Source: Rhodobacteraceae bacterium HLUCCO07
GTDB lineage: Bacteria; Pseudomonadota; Alphaproteobacteria; Rhodobacterales; Rhodobacteraceae
Direction of reading: 5' to 3'
Assembly: GCA_001314705.1 (NCBI GenBank)
Contig: LJSU01000025.1
Location: 62,001 to 126,000, forward strand
Length of the DNA stretch: 64,000 nt
The notes beneath the pieces were generated by a model. That model searched no databases. It was given only the letters and a program-made list of their open reading frames with translations, and was not told where the DNA came from. Below are positions 43,229 to 52,147 of this stretch, in pieces (the stretch's first letter is position 1; each line of letters starts with the position of its first letter). Position numbers and translations under genes: made by a program.

Positions 43229-44386
43229 ATGCACAAGTTTTCATTGACGATGGCGCTCTGCCTGATGGGCGCTCCGATCGCGGCGCAGGAGGTCGAGCTG
43301 CCCGGACAGATCACATGGACCGCCTATGGCACCGGATCGGCCGGTTACAACCAGGCCGTGGCGATCGGCGCGGCGCTTCAGGATGCGGGCGTCAACCTGC
43401 GGGTTCTGCCCGGCAAGAACGACATCGCCCGTACCGAGCCTGTCCGCCAGGGCAAGGTTCAATTCTCGGCCAACGGCGTGGGCGGATCTTTCATGGCGCA
43501 GGAGGGCGTGTTCCAGTTCGGTGCCAAGAACTGGGGGCCACAGCCTGTACGTGTTCTGGCGGCCAATAACGGCGGCGCGGTGGGGCTTTCGCTGGCAGTT
43601 GCAGCAGAAGCCTGTGAAAAGGCCGGCAAGCCCGATTGCGAAGGCTTTACCTATGCCGACCTCGAGGGCATGCGGGTGAGCCTTGTAAAGGGTGCGCCGT
43701 CGCTCAACACCAATAACGAGGCCTATCTCGCCTATGGTGGCCTGACATGGGATGATGTGGAAGTGGTCGAATTCGGCGGTTTCGGCGACAGCTGGAAAGG
43801 CATGATGGACGGCACCACAGATGCGGCCTTTGCCTCGACCAATTCGGGCATGGCCTATGAGGCGGCGTCGGGGCCGCGCGGCGTCTACTGGCCGCCGATC
43901 GACCCCGATGACACCGAGGCGTTGGAGCGGATGCAGGACGTTGCCCCGTTCTTTACGCCGATGTTGGCCACGGTTGGTGCCGAGATCGACGGAACGGACG
44001 GTGTGCCGACCGCAGGTTATGCCTATCCGGTGCTGATGACCTATGCGGATCAGGACGAAGATCTGTCCTACAACATGACCAAGGCCATGCATGTCTTTTT
44101 CGATGACTATGATGGCGACGCGCCGGGGATCAGCGGCTGGGCACTGGACAAGCAGGATTTCCAGTGGGTGGCCCCGTATCATGACGGCGCGATCCGCTAT
44201 TACAAGGAAATCGACGTGTGGACCGACGAGCACCAGGAACACAACGACATGCTCGTTGACCGCCAGGCGGCGCTGAAGGCGGCGTGGGAAGAGCTTGAGG
44301 CCGAGAACCCGGATGACTGGGAAGAGGCCTGGGCCACGAAACGTCGCGAGGCATTGGAGGATGGCGGGTTCGCTGTCGTCTTCTGA
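43229..44386 (+). CDS. TAXI-family TRAP transporter substrate receptor
   Basis: Periplasmic solute receptor of 385 residues. Signal peptide MHKFSLTMALCLMGAPIAAQ, then TWTAYGTGSAGYNQAVAIGAAL, the TAXI start that in other members contacts the substrate, and the later MRVSLVKGAPSLNTNNEAYL and DAAFASTNSGMAYEAASGPRG. TAXI receptors deliver small carboxylates such as glutamate or related ligands; the ligand here is unknown. The AGGGAGGAG site and clean signal peptide fix the start at 43229. The fused permease gene follows 73 bases downstream, so the two make a complete transporter. Confidence 0.92.
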   Translation: MHKFSLTMALCLMGAPIAAQEVELPGQITWTAYGTGSAGYNQAVAIGAALQDAGVNLRVLPGKNDIARTEPVRQGKVQFSANGVGGSFMAQEGVFQFGAKNWGPQPVRVLAANNGGAVGLSLAVAAEACEKAGKPDCEGFTYADLEGMRVSLVKGAPSLNTNNEAYLAYGGLTWDDVEVVEFGGFGDSWKGMMDGTTDAAFASTNSGMAYEAASGPRGVYWPPIDPDDTEALERMQDVAPFFTPMLATVGAEIDGTDGVPTAGYAYPVLMTYADQDEDLSYNMTKAMHVFFDDYDGDAPGISGWALDKQDFQWVAPYHDGAIRYYKEIDVWTDEHQEHNDMLVDRQAALKAAWEELEAENPDDWEEAWATKRREALEDGGFAVVF

Positions 44387-44459
44387 GCGCTGACATGAAG
44401 CTTCCGGCGGGCGGGCTGTCCGCCGGATTCATTGGATTTCCCGGCTGTGACCGGGTCGA

Positions 44460-46469
44460 ATGGGCATGAACGGGATGGCGGAACAGGCACAACCGAAAGA
44501 CCGCGCCGCGGCGGCCATCGAGGCCGAAAAGGCGGCGGAGCGGCTGACCTATACCGGGCCGGCGCGCTGGATGATCATCGTCTGCACGCTTGTGGCGATC
44601 GGCCTTGCGGTCAACCGGCTCTTCAACCTGCGGCTGGGGGGGTATTCCTTTCTGGAAGGGATGTATCTCTACATCCTGGCGGGGCTGTTCCTGAGCCTGA
44701 CCTTCATCACCTTCCGGGCATGGGGGCCGCCCTCGCCGAGGGTGCCGGTCTATGACTGGGTGCTGGCCATCATCACGTTGGCGGTGGCCGGGTACTTCAT
44801 GGTCACGGCGGGTGCGAGCCTCGATTCCGGGTGGGAATATGCCGCTCCGGATCACGCGATCTGGATGTCGGTGCTGTTTTACGTGCTGATCCTCGAAGGC
44901 ACGCGGCGGGCCGGGGGGATGGTGCTGTTCGGAATCGTGCTCTTGTTCTCGCTCTATCCGACCTTTGCCGATCATGTGCCCGATCCGCTCAATGGATTCA
45001 CGCAGCCGTTCCGCGACGTGATCCCCTATTTCATGATCTCGTCCGAGGCGTCGTTCGGTATTCCGATGAAGGCGTTCGGCAACCTTGTCATCGGGTTCAT
45101 CCTGTTCGGTGCGGTGCTGCAATTCACCGGCGGGGGCAAGTTCTTCAACAACCTCGCGCTGTCGCTGGTGGGCGGCTATCGCGGCGGTGCGGCGAAGGTT
45201 TCGATCTTTGCCAGCGGCTTCATGGGCTCGATGTCGGGGTCGGTCATCTCGAACGTGCTGACCACCGGGGCGGTGTCGATTCCGGCGATGAAGAAATCGG
45301 GTTTCTCCCCGCGTTACGCGGCGGCGACCGAGGCCTGCGCGTCAACCGGGGGGGTTCTGATGCCGCCGATCATGGGGGCCACCGCCTTTGTCATCGCGTC
45401 GTGGCTGAGCCTCCCCTATGTCGAGATCATGCTGGCCGCGGCGATTCCGTCGATCCTCTATTTCTTTGGTCTTTTCATGCAGGTCGACGCCTATTCTGCG
45501 CGCCGCGGACTGACCGGGATGGCGCGGGCCGACCTGCCGCGCGTGGGTGAGACGCTGCGCTCGGGCTGGCTATACGTGGCGGTGTTCGCGCTGCTCATCT
45601 TCCTGATGGTCGCCTTTCGCTGGGAGACGACCGCACCCTTTTATGCCGTGGTTCTGTTGCTGGTCGTGAACCAGTTCAACCGGGGCGACCGGATGTCGTG
45701 GGAGGGGTTCCTCAATGTCATCGTTTCGGTGGGTCGGACACTGTCGGAGCTGGTGGCGGTGTTGCTGGGAATCGGGATGATCGTGGGGGCGTTCCAGGCG
45801 ACGGGGCTGACCGGGCCGCTGGCCAATGAACTGGTGCATATGGCCGGAAACTCGATTCCGATGCTGCTGCTCATGGGCGCGTTGACGGCGTTCATCTTCG
45901 GCATGGGGATGACGGTGACGGCCTGTTACATCTTCCTTGCCGTGGTGTTGGCCCCGGCGCTGGTGCAGGCCGGGCTGAACGAGTTGGCGGTGCACCTGTT
46001 CATCCTTTACTGGGGCATGGTCAGCTTCATCACCCCGCCGGTCGCGCTGGGTGCATTCGCGGCCGCGTCCATGGCCGGGGCGGGGGCGATGCGGACCGGC
46101 ATGGAGGCGATGAAGCTGGGCGGGACGATCTATATCATCCCCTTCTTTTTCGTTTTGAATCCAGCACTTATCGGCCAAGGTCCGGCGCTGGAGGTCGCGG
46201 TGGTGCTGGTCTGTGCGCTGCTTGGCGTATGGTTCATCTCGGCCGCCTTGCAGGGCTATGCGAGCTTTGTCGGGCCCCTGCCCGAAGGGGTTGTCGGGCT
46301 GGGGTCTCGCGCGCTCCTGCTGTTGGCGGGGCTGATGGTGGCGTCACCGGCGGGGGGTGTTGCTGGGCTCAGTCACACGGTTCTGACGCTGGCCGGTTTC
46401 GTCGTGGCGTTGCTTCCCATGGGGGTTGCGTGGCGGCAGGCAAGGCTGCCGGGCGCGGCAAGACCCTGA
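44460..46469 (+). CDS. TRAP transporter fused permease (4TM-12TM)
   Basis: Integral membrane protein of 669 residues, many hydrophobic segments. The first about 190 residues form the small DctQ-like part and the rest the large DctM-like part: ASGFMGSMSGSVISNVLTTGAVSIPAMKKSGF is the typical elevator-domain hairpin, with ASTGGVLMPPIMGATAFVIASWL after it. This fusion is the usual partner of TAXI receptors and imports the ligand with sodium. ATG at 44460 is followed by others at 44466 and 44475. A hairpin repeat lies 52 bases after the stop. Confidence 0.92.
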   Translation: MGMNGMAEQAQPKDRAAAAIEAEKAAERLTYTGPARWMIIVCTLVAIGLAVNRLFNLRLGGYSFLEGMYLYILAGLFLSLTFITFRAWGPPSPRVPVYDWVLAIITLAVAGYFMVTAGASLDSGWEYAAPDHAIWMSVLFYVLILEGTRRAGGMVLFGIVLLFSLYPTFADHVPDPLNGFTQPFRDVIPYFMISSEASFGIPMKAFGNLVIGFILFGAVLQFTGGGKFFNNLALSLVGGYRGGAAKVSIFASGFMGSMSGSVISNVLTTGAVSIPAMKKSGFSPRYAAATEACASTGGVLMPPIMGATAFVIASWLSLPYVEIMLAAAIPSILYFFGLFMQVDAYSARRGLTGMARADLPRVGETLRSGWLYVAVFALLIFLMVAFRWETTAPFYAVVLLLVVNQFNRGDRMSWEGFLNVIVSVGRTLSELVAVLLGIGMIVGAFQATGLTGPLANELVHMAGNSIPMLLLMGALTAFIFGMGMTVTACYIFLAVVLAPALVQAGLNELAVHLFILYWGMVSFITPPVALGAFAAASMAGAGAMRTGMEAMKLGGTIYIIPFFFVLNPALIGQGPALEVAVVLVCALLGVWFISAALQGYASFVGPLPEGVVGLGSRALLLLAGLMVASPAGGVAGLSHTVLTLAGFVVALLPMGVAWRQARLPGAARP

Positions 46470-46520
46470 CATGGGTTAACGCTCTGCGCCTCAGGGTTAA
46501 CACGAGTTTTCGGCGAAAAA

Positions 46521-46568
46521 TCGGGGGGTGATATGCGTATGACTCCCGGCTGCCGCCCGGCTGCCGGG
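46521..46568 (+). repeat. Dispersed hairpin repeat, copy 2
   Basis: Same 48-49 base block as at 11377-11425, with six instead of seven G and one T to A change. The hairpin is at 46545-46568. It lies between the TRAP permease gene and the convergent SLC13 gene. Two GTTAAC words (about 46475 and 46497) precede it. Confidence 0.85.
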
Positions 46569-46625
46569 TGAATCAACCATTCCTTGACCACGCAAAAGGT
46601 TAATGCGTGTCGCATCGGAACGAAG

Positions 46626-48497
46626 TCACAGCGGCCAGACGATCAGCAGGAGCGGAATGCTTACCGCGAGCACGAGCACTTCGAGCGGCAGGCCCAGCCG
46701 CCAGTAGTCGCTGAACCGGAACCCGCCGAGGCCGAGGATCAGGGTGTTGTTCTGGTGCCCGATCGGAGTGAGGAAGGCACAGGATGCACCGATCGCCACG
46801 GCCATGAGGAAGCTGTCGGCATTGACGTCCAGCGTCGCGGCGATGCTGAGCGCGATGGGGCACAGCACGGCGGCGGTGGCGGCGTTGTTCATCACGTCCG
46901 ACAGGAACATGGTGACGATGAGAACCACCGCCAGTGCAATGATGGCGTTGCCCTGTGCGATGCCAAAGACCAGGAACTCGGCCAGCAGGGCCGCGGCGCC
47001 GGTGCTTTGCATCCCGCCCGCCACCGGAATGAGCGCGGCCAAGAGCACGACCACCGGCCAGTCGATGGCGGTATAGACCTCGCGCGGGGGCACGGTGCGC
47101 AGAACCATCGAGGCGATCATGCCAAGCGTGAAGGCTGCCGCCGCGGGCAAGAGGCCCAGCGTCGCGATGGCGATGGCGCCCAGCATGATCGCGACCGAGA
47201 TGAAGGCCATGCGCTTGTCGGGGATGCGCAGGTCGCGCGCGCCCAGCGGCACGCAGCCGGTATCGTTGATGAATTCCGACATCATCTCGGACGGGCCCTG
47301 CATCAGCAGAAGGTCGCCGGACTTGAGCTTGAGCGTGCGCAGCCGGGCGCGTGGCGGGTGGCCGTGGCGCGACACCGCCAGAAGGTTGAGACTGTAACGC
47401 GTGCGCAGGTGGATGTCGCTGGCCGAACGCCCGACGATGGTGGTGCCGGGCAGGATGGCCAGTTCGCGCAGCACGATGTCCACATCGCGCCCGTTACTTT
47501 CGTCCTTGTCGTCCTTGTCGTCTTTCCCGTTCTCTGCCGCCAGGGTGTCCGTCTCTCCCGAGCTTTCGGCCTCGGTGGGGGCCTGCTCTACCTCCGTGGG
47601 GGTGGAGGATCCGCTTTCCTCGAGCTTGATGTCAAAGACCGAGAGCGCCTTGGCCAGCGCATCGACATCGGAGTCGAGCACGAGGATATCCCCGGCGGCG
47701 ATGCGCCGCCCGCCATATGGCGCGGTCAGGCGCACCTCGTTGCGGACCATGGCGACGACCTGGGCGTCGCTCTCTTCTATCCCGCGCTCGAAGCCACGCA
47801 GGGTCAGGCCGATCGCCTTGCTTTTCTCGGGCACCCGCAGCTCGGTCATGTAATGGCCGGTCTCGAACTCCTCGCTCGCTGCGGGTTTGCGCGCGGGCAC
47901 GAGCCACCAGCCGATCAGGACGACGAACGCGACCCCGGCAATCGCCACGGCCGCCCCGACGGGGGCGAAATCGAACATTCCGAAATGGCCCATCCCGGCC
48001 TCGTTGCGAAACCCCGAGACAATGAGGTTGGGCGGCGTTCCGATCAGGGTGGTCATGCCGCCAAGGATGGTGCCGAAGGCGAGCGGCATCAGCACCTGCC
48101 CCGGTGTGAGATCGAGCCGGTTGGCGAGTTGCACCGCCACCGGCATCAGCAGCGCCATCGCGCCCACGTTGTTCATGAACCCCGACAGCGCCGCCCCGAG
48201 GCCCATGAGCAGCGCCATGCTCGTCATCCGCCCGCCTTCGCGCGGCAGAACGGTGCGCGCGATCCAGTCAACCGCGCCGGTGTTCTGAAGGCCCTGGCTG
48301 AGCACGAGCACGCAGGCCACGGTGATCACCGCCGGGTGGCCGAACCCGGCAAAGGCCTCTTCGGCCGGAACGAGACCGGCGATGACACAGGCCATGAGCG
48401 CCGCCAGCGCCACGATGTCGTGCCGGAACTTCCCCCACAGGAAGAGCGCCATGGTGGCCGCGAGAATGCAGAAGATCACTATCTGGGGGATGGTCAT
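46626..48497 (-). CDS. SLC13/DASS-type anion permease with RCK_C domains
   Basis: Membrane protein of 623 residues. The N-terminal transport half has MTIPQIVIFCILAATMALFLWG, MNNVGAMALLMPVA and GTILGGMTTLIGTPPNLIVSG, the SNT/GTPPN ion-binding hairpin. A cytoplasmic middle part holds two RCK_C (TrkA-C) domains separated by an acidic linker. The C-terminal half repeats the transport fold with MNNAATAAVLCPIALSIAATL and LTPIGHQNNTLILG. Such proteins move sulfate or other divalent anions with sodium. ATG 48497 gives the first helix directly. It is convergent with the TRAP operon. Confidence 0.88.
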   Translation of the reverse strand: MTIPQIVIFCILAATMALFLWGKFRHDIVALAALMACVIAGLVPAEEAFAGFGHPAVITVACVLVLSQGLQNTGAVDWIARTVLPREGGRMTSMALLMGLGAALSGFMNNVGAMALLMPVAVQLANRLDLTPGQVLMPLAFGTILGGMTTLIGTPPNLIVSGFRNEAGMGHFGMFDFAPVGAAVAIAGVAFVVLIGWWLVPARKPAASEEFETGHYMTELRVPEKSKAIGLTLRGFERGIEESDAQVVAMVRNEVRLTAPYGGRRIAAGDILVLDSDVDALAKALSVFDIKLEESGSSTPTEVEQAPTEAESSGETDTLAAENGKDDKDDKDESNGRDVDIVLRELAILPGTTIVGRSASDIHLRTRYSLNLLAVSRHGHPPRARLRTLKLKSGDLLLMQGPSEMMSEFINDTGCVPLGARDLRIPDKRMAFISVAIMLGAIAIATLGLLPAAAAFTLGMIASMVLRTVPPREVYTAIDWPVVVLLAALIPVAGGMQSTGAAALLAEFLVFGIAQGNAIIALAVVLIVTMFLSDVMNNAATAAVLCPIALSIAATLDVNADSFLMAVAIGASCAFLTPIGHQNNTLILGLGGFRFSDYWRLGLPLEVLVLAVSIPLLLIVWPL

Positions 48498-48701
48498 GCG
48501 GCGGCCCTTTCGCGTGTGAGCGGATGATGAACAGGTCCGGGGGCCGGGTTCAACAGGGTTTTGCCGCGCCGCCTGCGCGCCGGTGGTCAGCAGCCGATTT
48601 TCCTGCGGAAATTCGCCTGCCGGGCAATGGTGTGCTGCCCGGGCGGGGCGAAAACGATTTGCCATGACAAGCCGGACCTCGGACGCCGAGGGCGCGCGGG
48701 A

Positions 48702-49592
48702 TCACGCGCGCGGGGCGATCCGGCGTATCAGCCCTTCCTGCGCGACATTGGCGACAAGCCGCCCGTCGCGGGTGAAGATCCGCCCGCGGTTGAAGCCGCG
48801 CGCGCCGCCCGACCAGGGGCTGTCCATCACGTAAAGCAGCCAGTCATCGGCGCGGAACGGGCCATGAATCCACAGCGCGTGATCGAGCGAGGCGAACTGC
48901 ATGTCGGGATCGGCAAACGCCTTGGCATGGGCATAGGCCGAGGTGCCCAGCAGCCCGAAATCCGAGGCATAGGCGAGCGCCGCGCGATGCAGGTTCGCAT
49001 CCTCGCCGATCCGGCCGGTCACGCGGAACCAGTAGCTTTGCTCGGGCGCGGGATCGCGGGTGAAGGGCGGGCGCGGGGTGACGTGGCGCATCTCGATCGG
49101 GCGCGGGACCGAGAGCCACTTGAGAAACATCTCGGGCAGCTCGTCCTTGAATTCGGCGGCGAGCTCAAGCTCGCTCCTGAGGTCTTCGGGGGCTGGGACA
49201 TCGGGCATGGCGTCCTGGTGCGACAGGCCCTCTTCCTCGACCTGGAAGGAGGCGGCGAGGTTGAGGATGGGCTGCCCGTTCTGCACCGCGACCACGCGGC
49301 GGGTGGCGAAACTGCGCCCGTCGCGGTCACGCTCGACCTGGTAGAGCACGGGCTTGGTGGCGTCGCCGGGGCGCATGAAATAGCCATGCAGCGAATGGTT
49401 GGCGCGGTCCTCCGGCACGGTGCGGATGGCGGCCATCAGCGCCTGTGCGATGACCTGTCCGCCGAAGCTGCGCCCGCGCGCGCCGGGGGTGGCGATGCCG
49501 CGGAAGAAGTTCTCCTCGACCGGTTCGACATCGAGCACCGACACGAGGCTGTCGGCAAGCGCTTGCGGGGTGGGGCGGGGTTTGTCTGTCAT
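48702..49592 (-). CDS. tesB: Acyl-CoA thioesterase II
   Basis: Double-hotdog thioesterase of 296 residues that releases fatty acids from acyl-CoA. Seen: VEENFFRGIATPGARGRSFGGQVIAQALMAA (first hotdog), HSLHGYFMRPGD, and in the second half ASLDHALWIHGPFRADDWLLYVMDSPWSGGARGFNRGRIF, with the catalytic Asp, Gln/Thr-type region of TesB. Full length. ATG 49592 is chosen because the upstream extension is low-complexity. It lies 10 bases after the stop of the CDF transporter gene, so both may share a transcript. Confidence 0.92.
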   Translation of the reverse strand: MTDKPRPTPQALADSLVSVLDVEPVEENFFRGIATPGARGRSFGGQVIAQALMAAIRTVPEDRANHSLHGYFMRPGDATKPVLYQVERDRDGRSFATRRVVAVQNGQPILNLAASFQVEEEGLSHQDAMPDVPAPEDLRSELELAAEFKDELPEMFLKWLSVPRPIEMRHVTPRPPFTRDPAPEQSYWFRVTGRIGEDANLHRAALAYASDFGLLGTSAYAHAKAFADPDMQFASLDHALWIHGPFRADDWLLYVMDSPWSGGARGFNRGRIFTRDGRLVANVAQEGLIRRIAPRA

Positions 49593-49602
49593 GCTGTCCG
49601 TT

Positions 49603-50517
49603 TCAATGGCCGATCTGCGGACTGTCATGGCAGGCCGCGCCCGGGGTTTCAAGCTCGAGCACGGAGTGGGAGACCGAGAACGAGCGGTGCAACAGTGACT
49701 TGAGGTCACGGCGGACGGTCTCGGGATCGGCGCCGGGGGCAAGCACGACATGGGCCTCGAAGGCGGGCTCGTGCTCCTGCATGCGCCACAGGTGGACATG
49801 GTGAACACTCTCGACCCCGTCGCACGCCTCCATCGCGGCGATGAGCGCGGGCAGGTCGGTTTCCTCGGGGGCGGCCAGCATCAGGACGCGGATCACCGGG
49901 CGGATGCCCTGATAGCTGTGCCACAGGATATAGGCCGAGATGAAGAGCGTGACGATCGGGTCGACGAGCCGCCAGTCGTAAAGCAGGATCAGCGTGCCCG
50001 CGACGATCACCGCGACGGAGCCCATCGCGTCGGCGAGGTTGTGCAGGAAGGCCGCGCGCATGTTCATGGAGTTCCGCGAGAGCCGAAAGATCAGCGCCGC
50101 GGTGACACTGTCGATCACCAGCGCCAGCCCGGCGACGGCGACGACGATCCAGCCGGTGATCTCGACCGGGTTGAACAGCCGCTCGACCCCCTGCGCGGCG
50201 AGGTAGAGCGCGATGACGATCAGCGTGGTGTAGTTGATCAGCGCGGCCACCACCTCGGCCCGGCCATAGCCGAAGGTCATCGCCTCGTCCGCGGGGCGGC
50301 GGGCGATGCGGCGGGCATAGAAGGCGATGACCAGCGACAGCGCGTCCGACAGGTTGTGAATCGCATCCGCGATCAGCGCGAGGCTGCCCGAGATCACCCC
50401 CGCCACGATCTGGGCGACGGTCAGGGCGAGGTTGACGGCGATGGCGGCGCCGACGCGGCGGTCGCCTTCGATCAGCGACGGGTCGGGGTGGTGATGTCCG
50501 TGGTGGTCATGTGGCAT
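49603..50517 (-). CDS. Cation diffusion facilitator family metal transporter
   Basis: CDF transporter of 304 residues, exporting Zn, Co or similar divalent metals. A His-rich N terminus (MPHDHHGHHHPD) precedes six membrane segments. The metal sites are in ALIADAIHNLSDALSLV (HxxxD type) and NMRAAFLHNLADAMGSV. FGYGRAEVVAALIN and a cytoplasmic C-terminal domain with VESVHHVHLWRMQEHEPAFEAHV complete the family pattern. The His in the first metal site suggests zinc. It lies 53 bases after the universal stress gene on the same strand. Confidence 0.92.
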   Translation of the reverse strand: MPHDHHGHHHPDPSLIEGDRRVGAAIAVNLALTVAQIVAGVISGSLALIADAIHNLSDALSLVIAFYARRIARRPADEAMTFGYGRAEVVAALINYTTLIVIALYLAAQGVERLFNPVEITGWIVVAVAGLALVIDSVTAALIFRLSRNSMNMRAAFLHNLADAMGSVAVIVAGTLILLYDWRLVDPIVTLFISAYILWHSYQGIRPVIRVLMLAAPEETDLPALIAAMEACDGVESVHHVHLWRMQEHEPAFEAHVVLAPGADPETVRRDLKSLLHRSFSVSHSVLELETPGAACHDSPQIGH

Positions 50518-50570
50518 GGCCCGAGTAATGGTCGTCCCGCGGGGATTTGCAAGGGCCCATGGGCGCGGGA

Positions 50571-50984
50571 TCAGCCCCTTACCACGTAGACCGAGCATTC
50601 GGAATGGGCGACCACGTGGCTGGCCGTGGTGCCGAGCAGGTAGTCCTGGATCTTCGGGTTGGCGGCTTCGATCACGATCAGGTCGACCTTTTGCTCGTCG
50701 GCCAGCTTGACGATCTGGCGGTGCACCGCACCCTTGCGCACCATGGTCGTGATTTCGACCCCTTCGGCCGGATTGGCGGCAAGGAACTTGTCCATCTCGC
50801 CCGACCAGTAGGCGTTCGAATCGTAGATGTTGAGATTGCGCTCGATCTCGGGGGCGACGGTGGCGACGATGAGCCGGGCGCCACGGCGGCGGGCCATCTC
50901 GACGGCCTCGTCATAGGCGGCAGTCGCGACCTTGGCGTGGCGCAGGTTCACAGGGCAGAGGATGAGCTTGGTTTCGCGGGTCAT
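50571..50984 (-). CDS. Universal stress protein family protein
   Basis: UspA-fold protein of 137 residues. The first strand is TKLILCPVNLRHAKVATAAYDEAVEMA, then ARLIVATVAPE, and the C-terminal ATP-site region VDLIVIEAANPKIQDYLLGTTASHVVAHSECSVYVVR, in which the usual G2xG9G(S/T) has GTTASHVV. It could bind ATP weakly. The role is stress tolerance in general terms. ATG at 50982-50984 starts at the first strand; upstream frames are low-complexity. It probably starts the minus-strand run USP, CDF, tesB. Confidence 0.88.
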   Translation of the reverse strand: MTRETKLILCPVNLRHAKVATAAYDEAVEMARRRGARLIVATVAPEIERNLNIYDSNAYWSGEMDKFLAANPAEGVEITTMVRKGAVHRQIVKLADEQKVDLIVIEAANPKIQDYLLGTTASHVVAHSECSVYVVRG

Positions 50985-51129
50985 GGCGGCGTCCTTGGGC
51001 AATCGGTCGGGGCAGGATAGCCGGACATAGCGGATTCGCGAAATCGGCACTGCCCCACAGCGGCAGATCAGGGGCGGGAAACGGCGTTTGGCGCGGTGTC
51101 CGGTCTTTCCGCCAGGATCGGGGCCGGGG

Positions 51130-51822
51130 TCACCGGGCGGACTGGATTTCCTCAGCCAGCCGGCGGGCGATGGCATCGGAGCCCTTGAGCGATGGGTGGA
51201 TCCGGTCGATGGCGTGAAAGCTCAGGTCGCCGTGCGGCACGAGATCGGTGAGCGGGTGGAAATAGACGTTTGGGTCGATTTCGGCGAGCCGTGCGATACG
51301 CGCTTCGAGCGTGTCGCCCACGTCCTTGCAGGATTTGATCGGCGAGGAAAACCCGGGATTGCGCAGGTAGCCCACGATCAGCACCCGCGCGCCGGAGTGT
51401 CGGATTTTCTGCACCAGCGAGGGAATCGCGCCGCGGCGACCGTTTTCGGCGATCAGCCGGTTGAGCTTGTAATCGCAGTTGTTGCAGCCGCATCCCAGCC
51501 ACAGGTCGTTGCCGCCGCCATTCATGATCACCCAGTCCCAGTCGCCGTCGCGCCACTGTTTCGGGATCGAAAGGCCCATCGCGCCGGTGATCGGCAGGTT
51601 ATAGATCATCCATGCCCCGGCAACGGAATGATCGGCAACGGGTTCATCGAGCAGGGCCGAGAGGCGGGCCGCGACGTTGCGCTCGGCCAGCCTGTTCTTG
51701 GCCAGAAGCGAATCTCCGATCACGAGGATGCGGGGCTCTTCGGTCTCGGCCACGGCGTGTGGGGCAAGGGTGGCCGTGGCGACAAGGGCGAGCGTGGCGA
51801 TCAGGGCACGCAAGGTGGGCAT
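51130..51822 (-). CDS. Secreted SGNH-fold hydrolase with a cysteine cluster
   Basis: Protein of 230 residues. Signal peptide MPTLRALIATLALVATATLAPHAVA, then block I with the nucleophile VIGDSLLAKN (Ser38), block III GGGNDLWLG (Asn105), and block V DRIHPSLKG (Asp206, His209). It is a periplasmic or secreted esterase or lipase with unknown substrate. An unusual CGCNNC cluster (Cys111, 113 and 116) follows block III, and Cys165 could pair with one of them. ATG 51822 is chosen for the signal peptide. It is transcribed toward the universal stress gene, 145 bases away. Confidence 0.85.
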   Translation of the reverse strand: MPTLRALIATLALVATATLAPHAVAETEEPRILVIGDSLLAKNRLAERNVAARLSALLDEPVADHSVAGAWMIYNLPITGAMGLSIPKQWRDGDWDWVIMNGGGNDLWLGCGCNNCDYKLNRLIAENGRRGAIPSLVQKIRHSGARVLIVGYLRNPGFSSPIKSCKDVGDTLEARIARLAEIDPNVYFHPLTDLVPHGDLSFHAIDRIHPSLKGSDAIARRLAEEIQSAR

Positions 51823-52147
51823 GTGGGGCGACTCCGTCTGACGGTCATGCGCGTGGTATGCGCGAGACTTGGGCGGATTGTGGGCAAGCGAGGGGCAGAT
51901 ATCAAGCAGGACGGGTGATCGTGCGTGAGGGCGAGCGCGATGCCACATCGACCCTCTCCCGTATCGAGGGATGGTTGCAAGAAGGGTCGGGCGCTGCCCG
52001 GGCGGCTTCGCCGCTCTTCCCGGGCAAGGACCGCCTGGTTCTGCATGGTTGACATGGGCGAGAGTCATCCCGTGCCGGGCGTCAGGTGCGGCAAACCGGT
52101 TCACGCTTTGCCACGGCATCGGATCGGGCGCCGGGAGGGTCGGGGCG
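51823..52147. other. Spacer between SGNH hydrolase and polA
   Basis: 325 bases with no gene. It holds a hairpin element at 51984-52025. The stop of polA faces it from the right, and the SGNH gene starts at its left end, so both are read leftwards through it. Confidence 0.5.
51984..52025. repeat. Palindromic intergenic element before polA 3' end
   Basis: The 20 bases at 51984-52003 are the exact inverse of 22989-23008. They overlap a hairpin with outer arms GCCCGGG (51996-52002) and CCCGGGC (52019-52025) and an inner GCGGC-TTC-GCCGC. There is no T run beside it. Confidence 0.6.

Noticed and set aside
42990-43244. An 84-codon minus-strand frame before the TAXI receptor gene
   Set aside because: It overlaps the strong ribosome-binding site and signal peptide of the TAXI gene and has no ribosome-binding site or homology that I recognise.
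46584-48527. A 647-codon plus-strand open frame opposite the SLC13 gene
   Set aside because: The minus strand encodes clear membrane helices and GTPPN-type motifs; the plus-strand product is His/Gly/Asp-rich without a domain.
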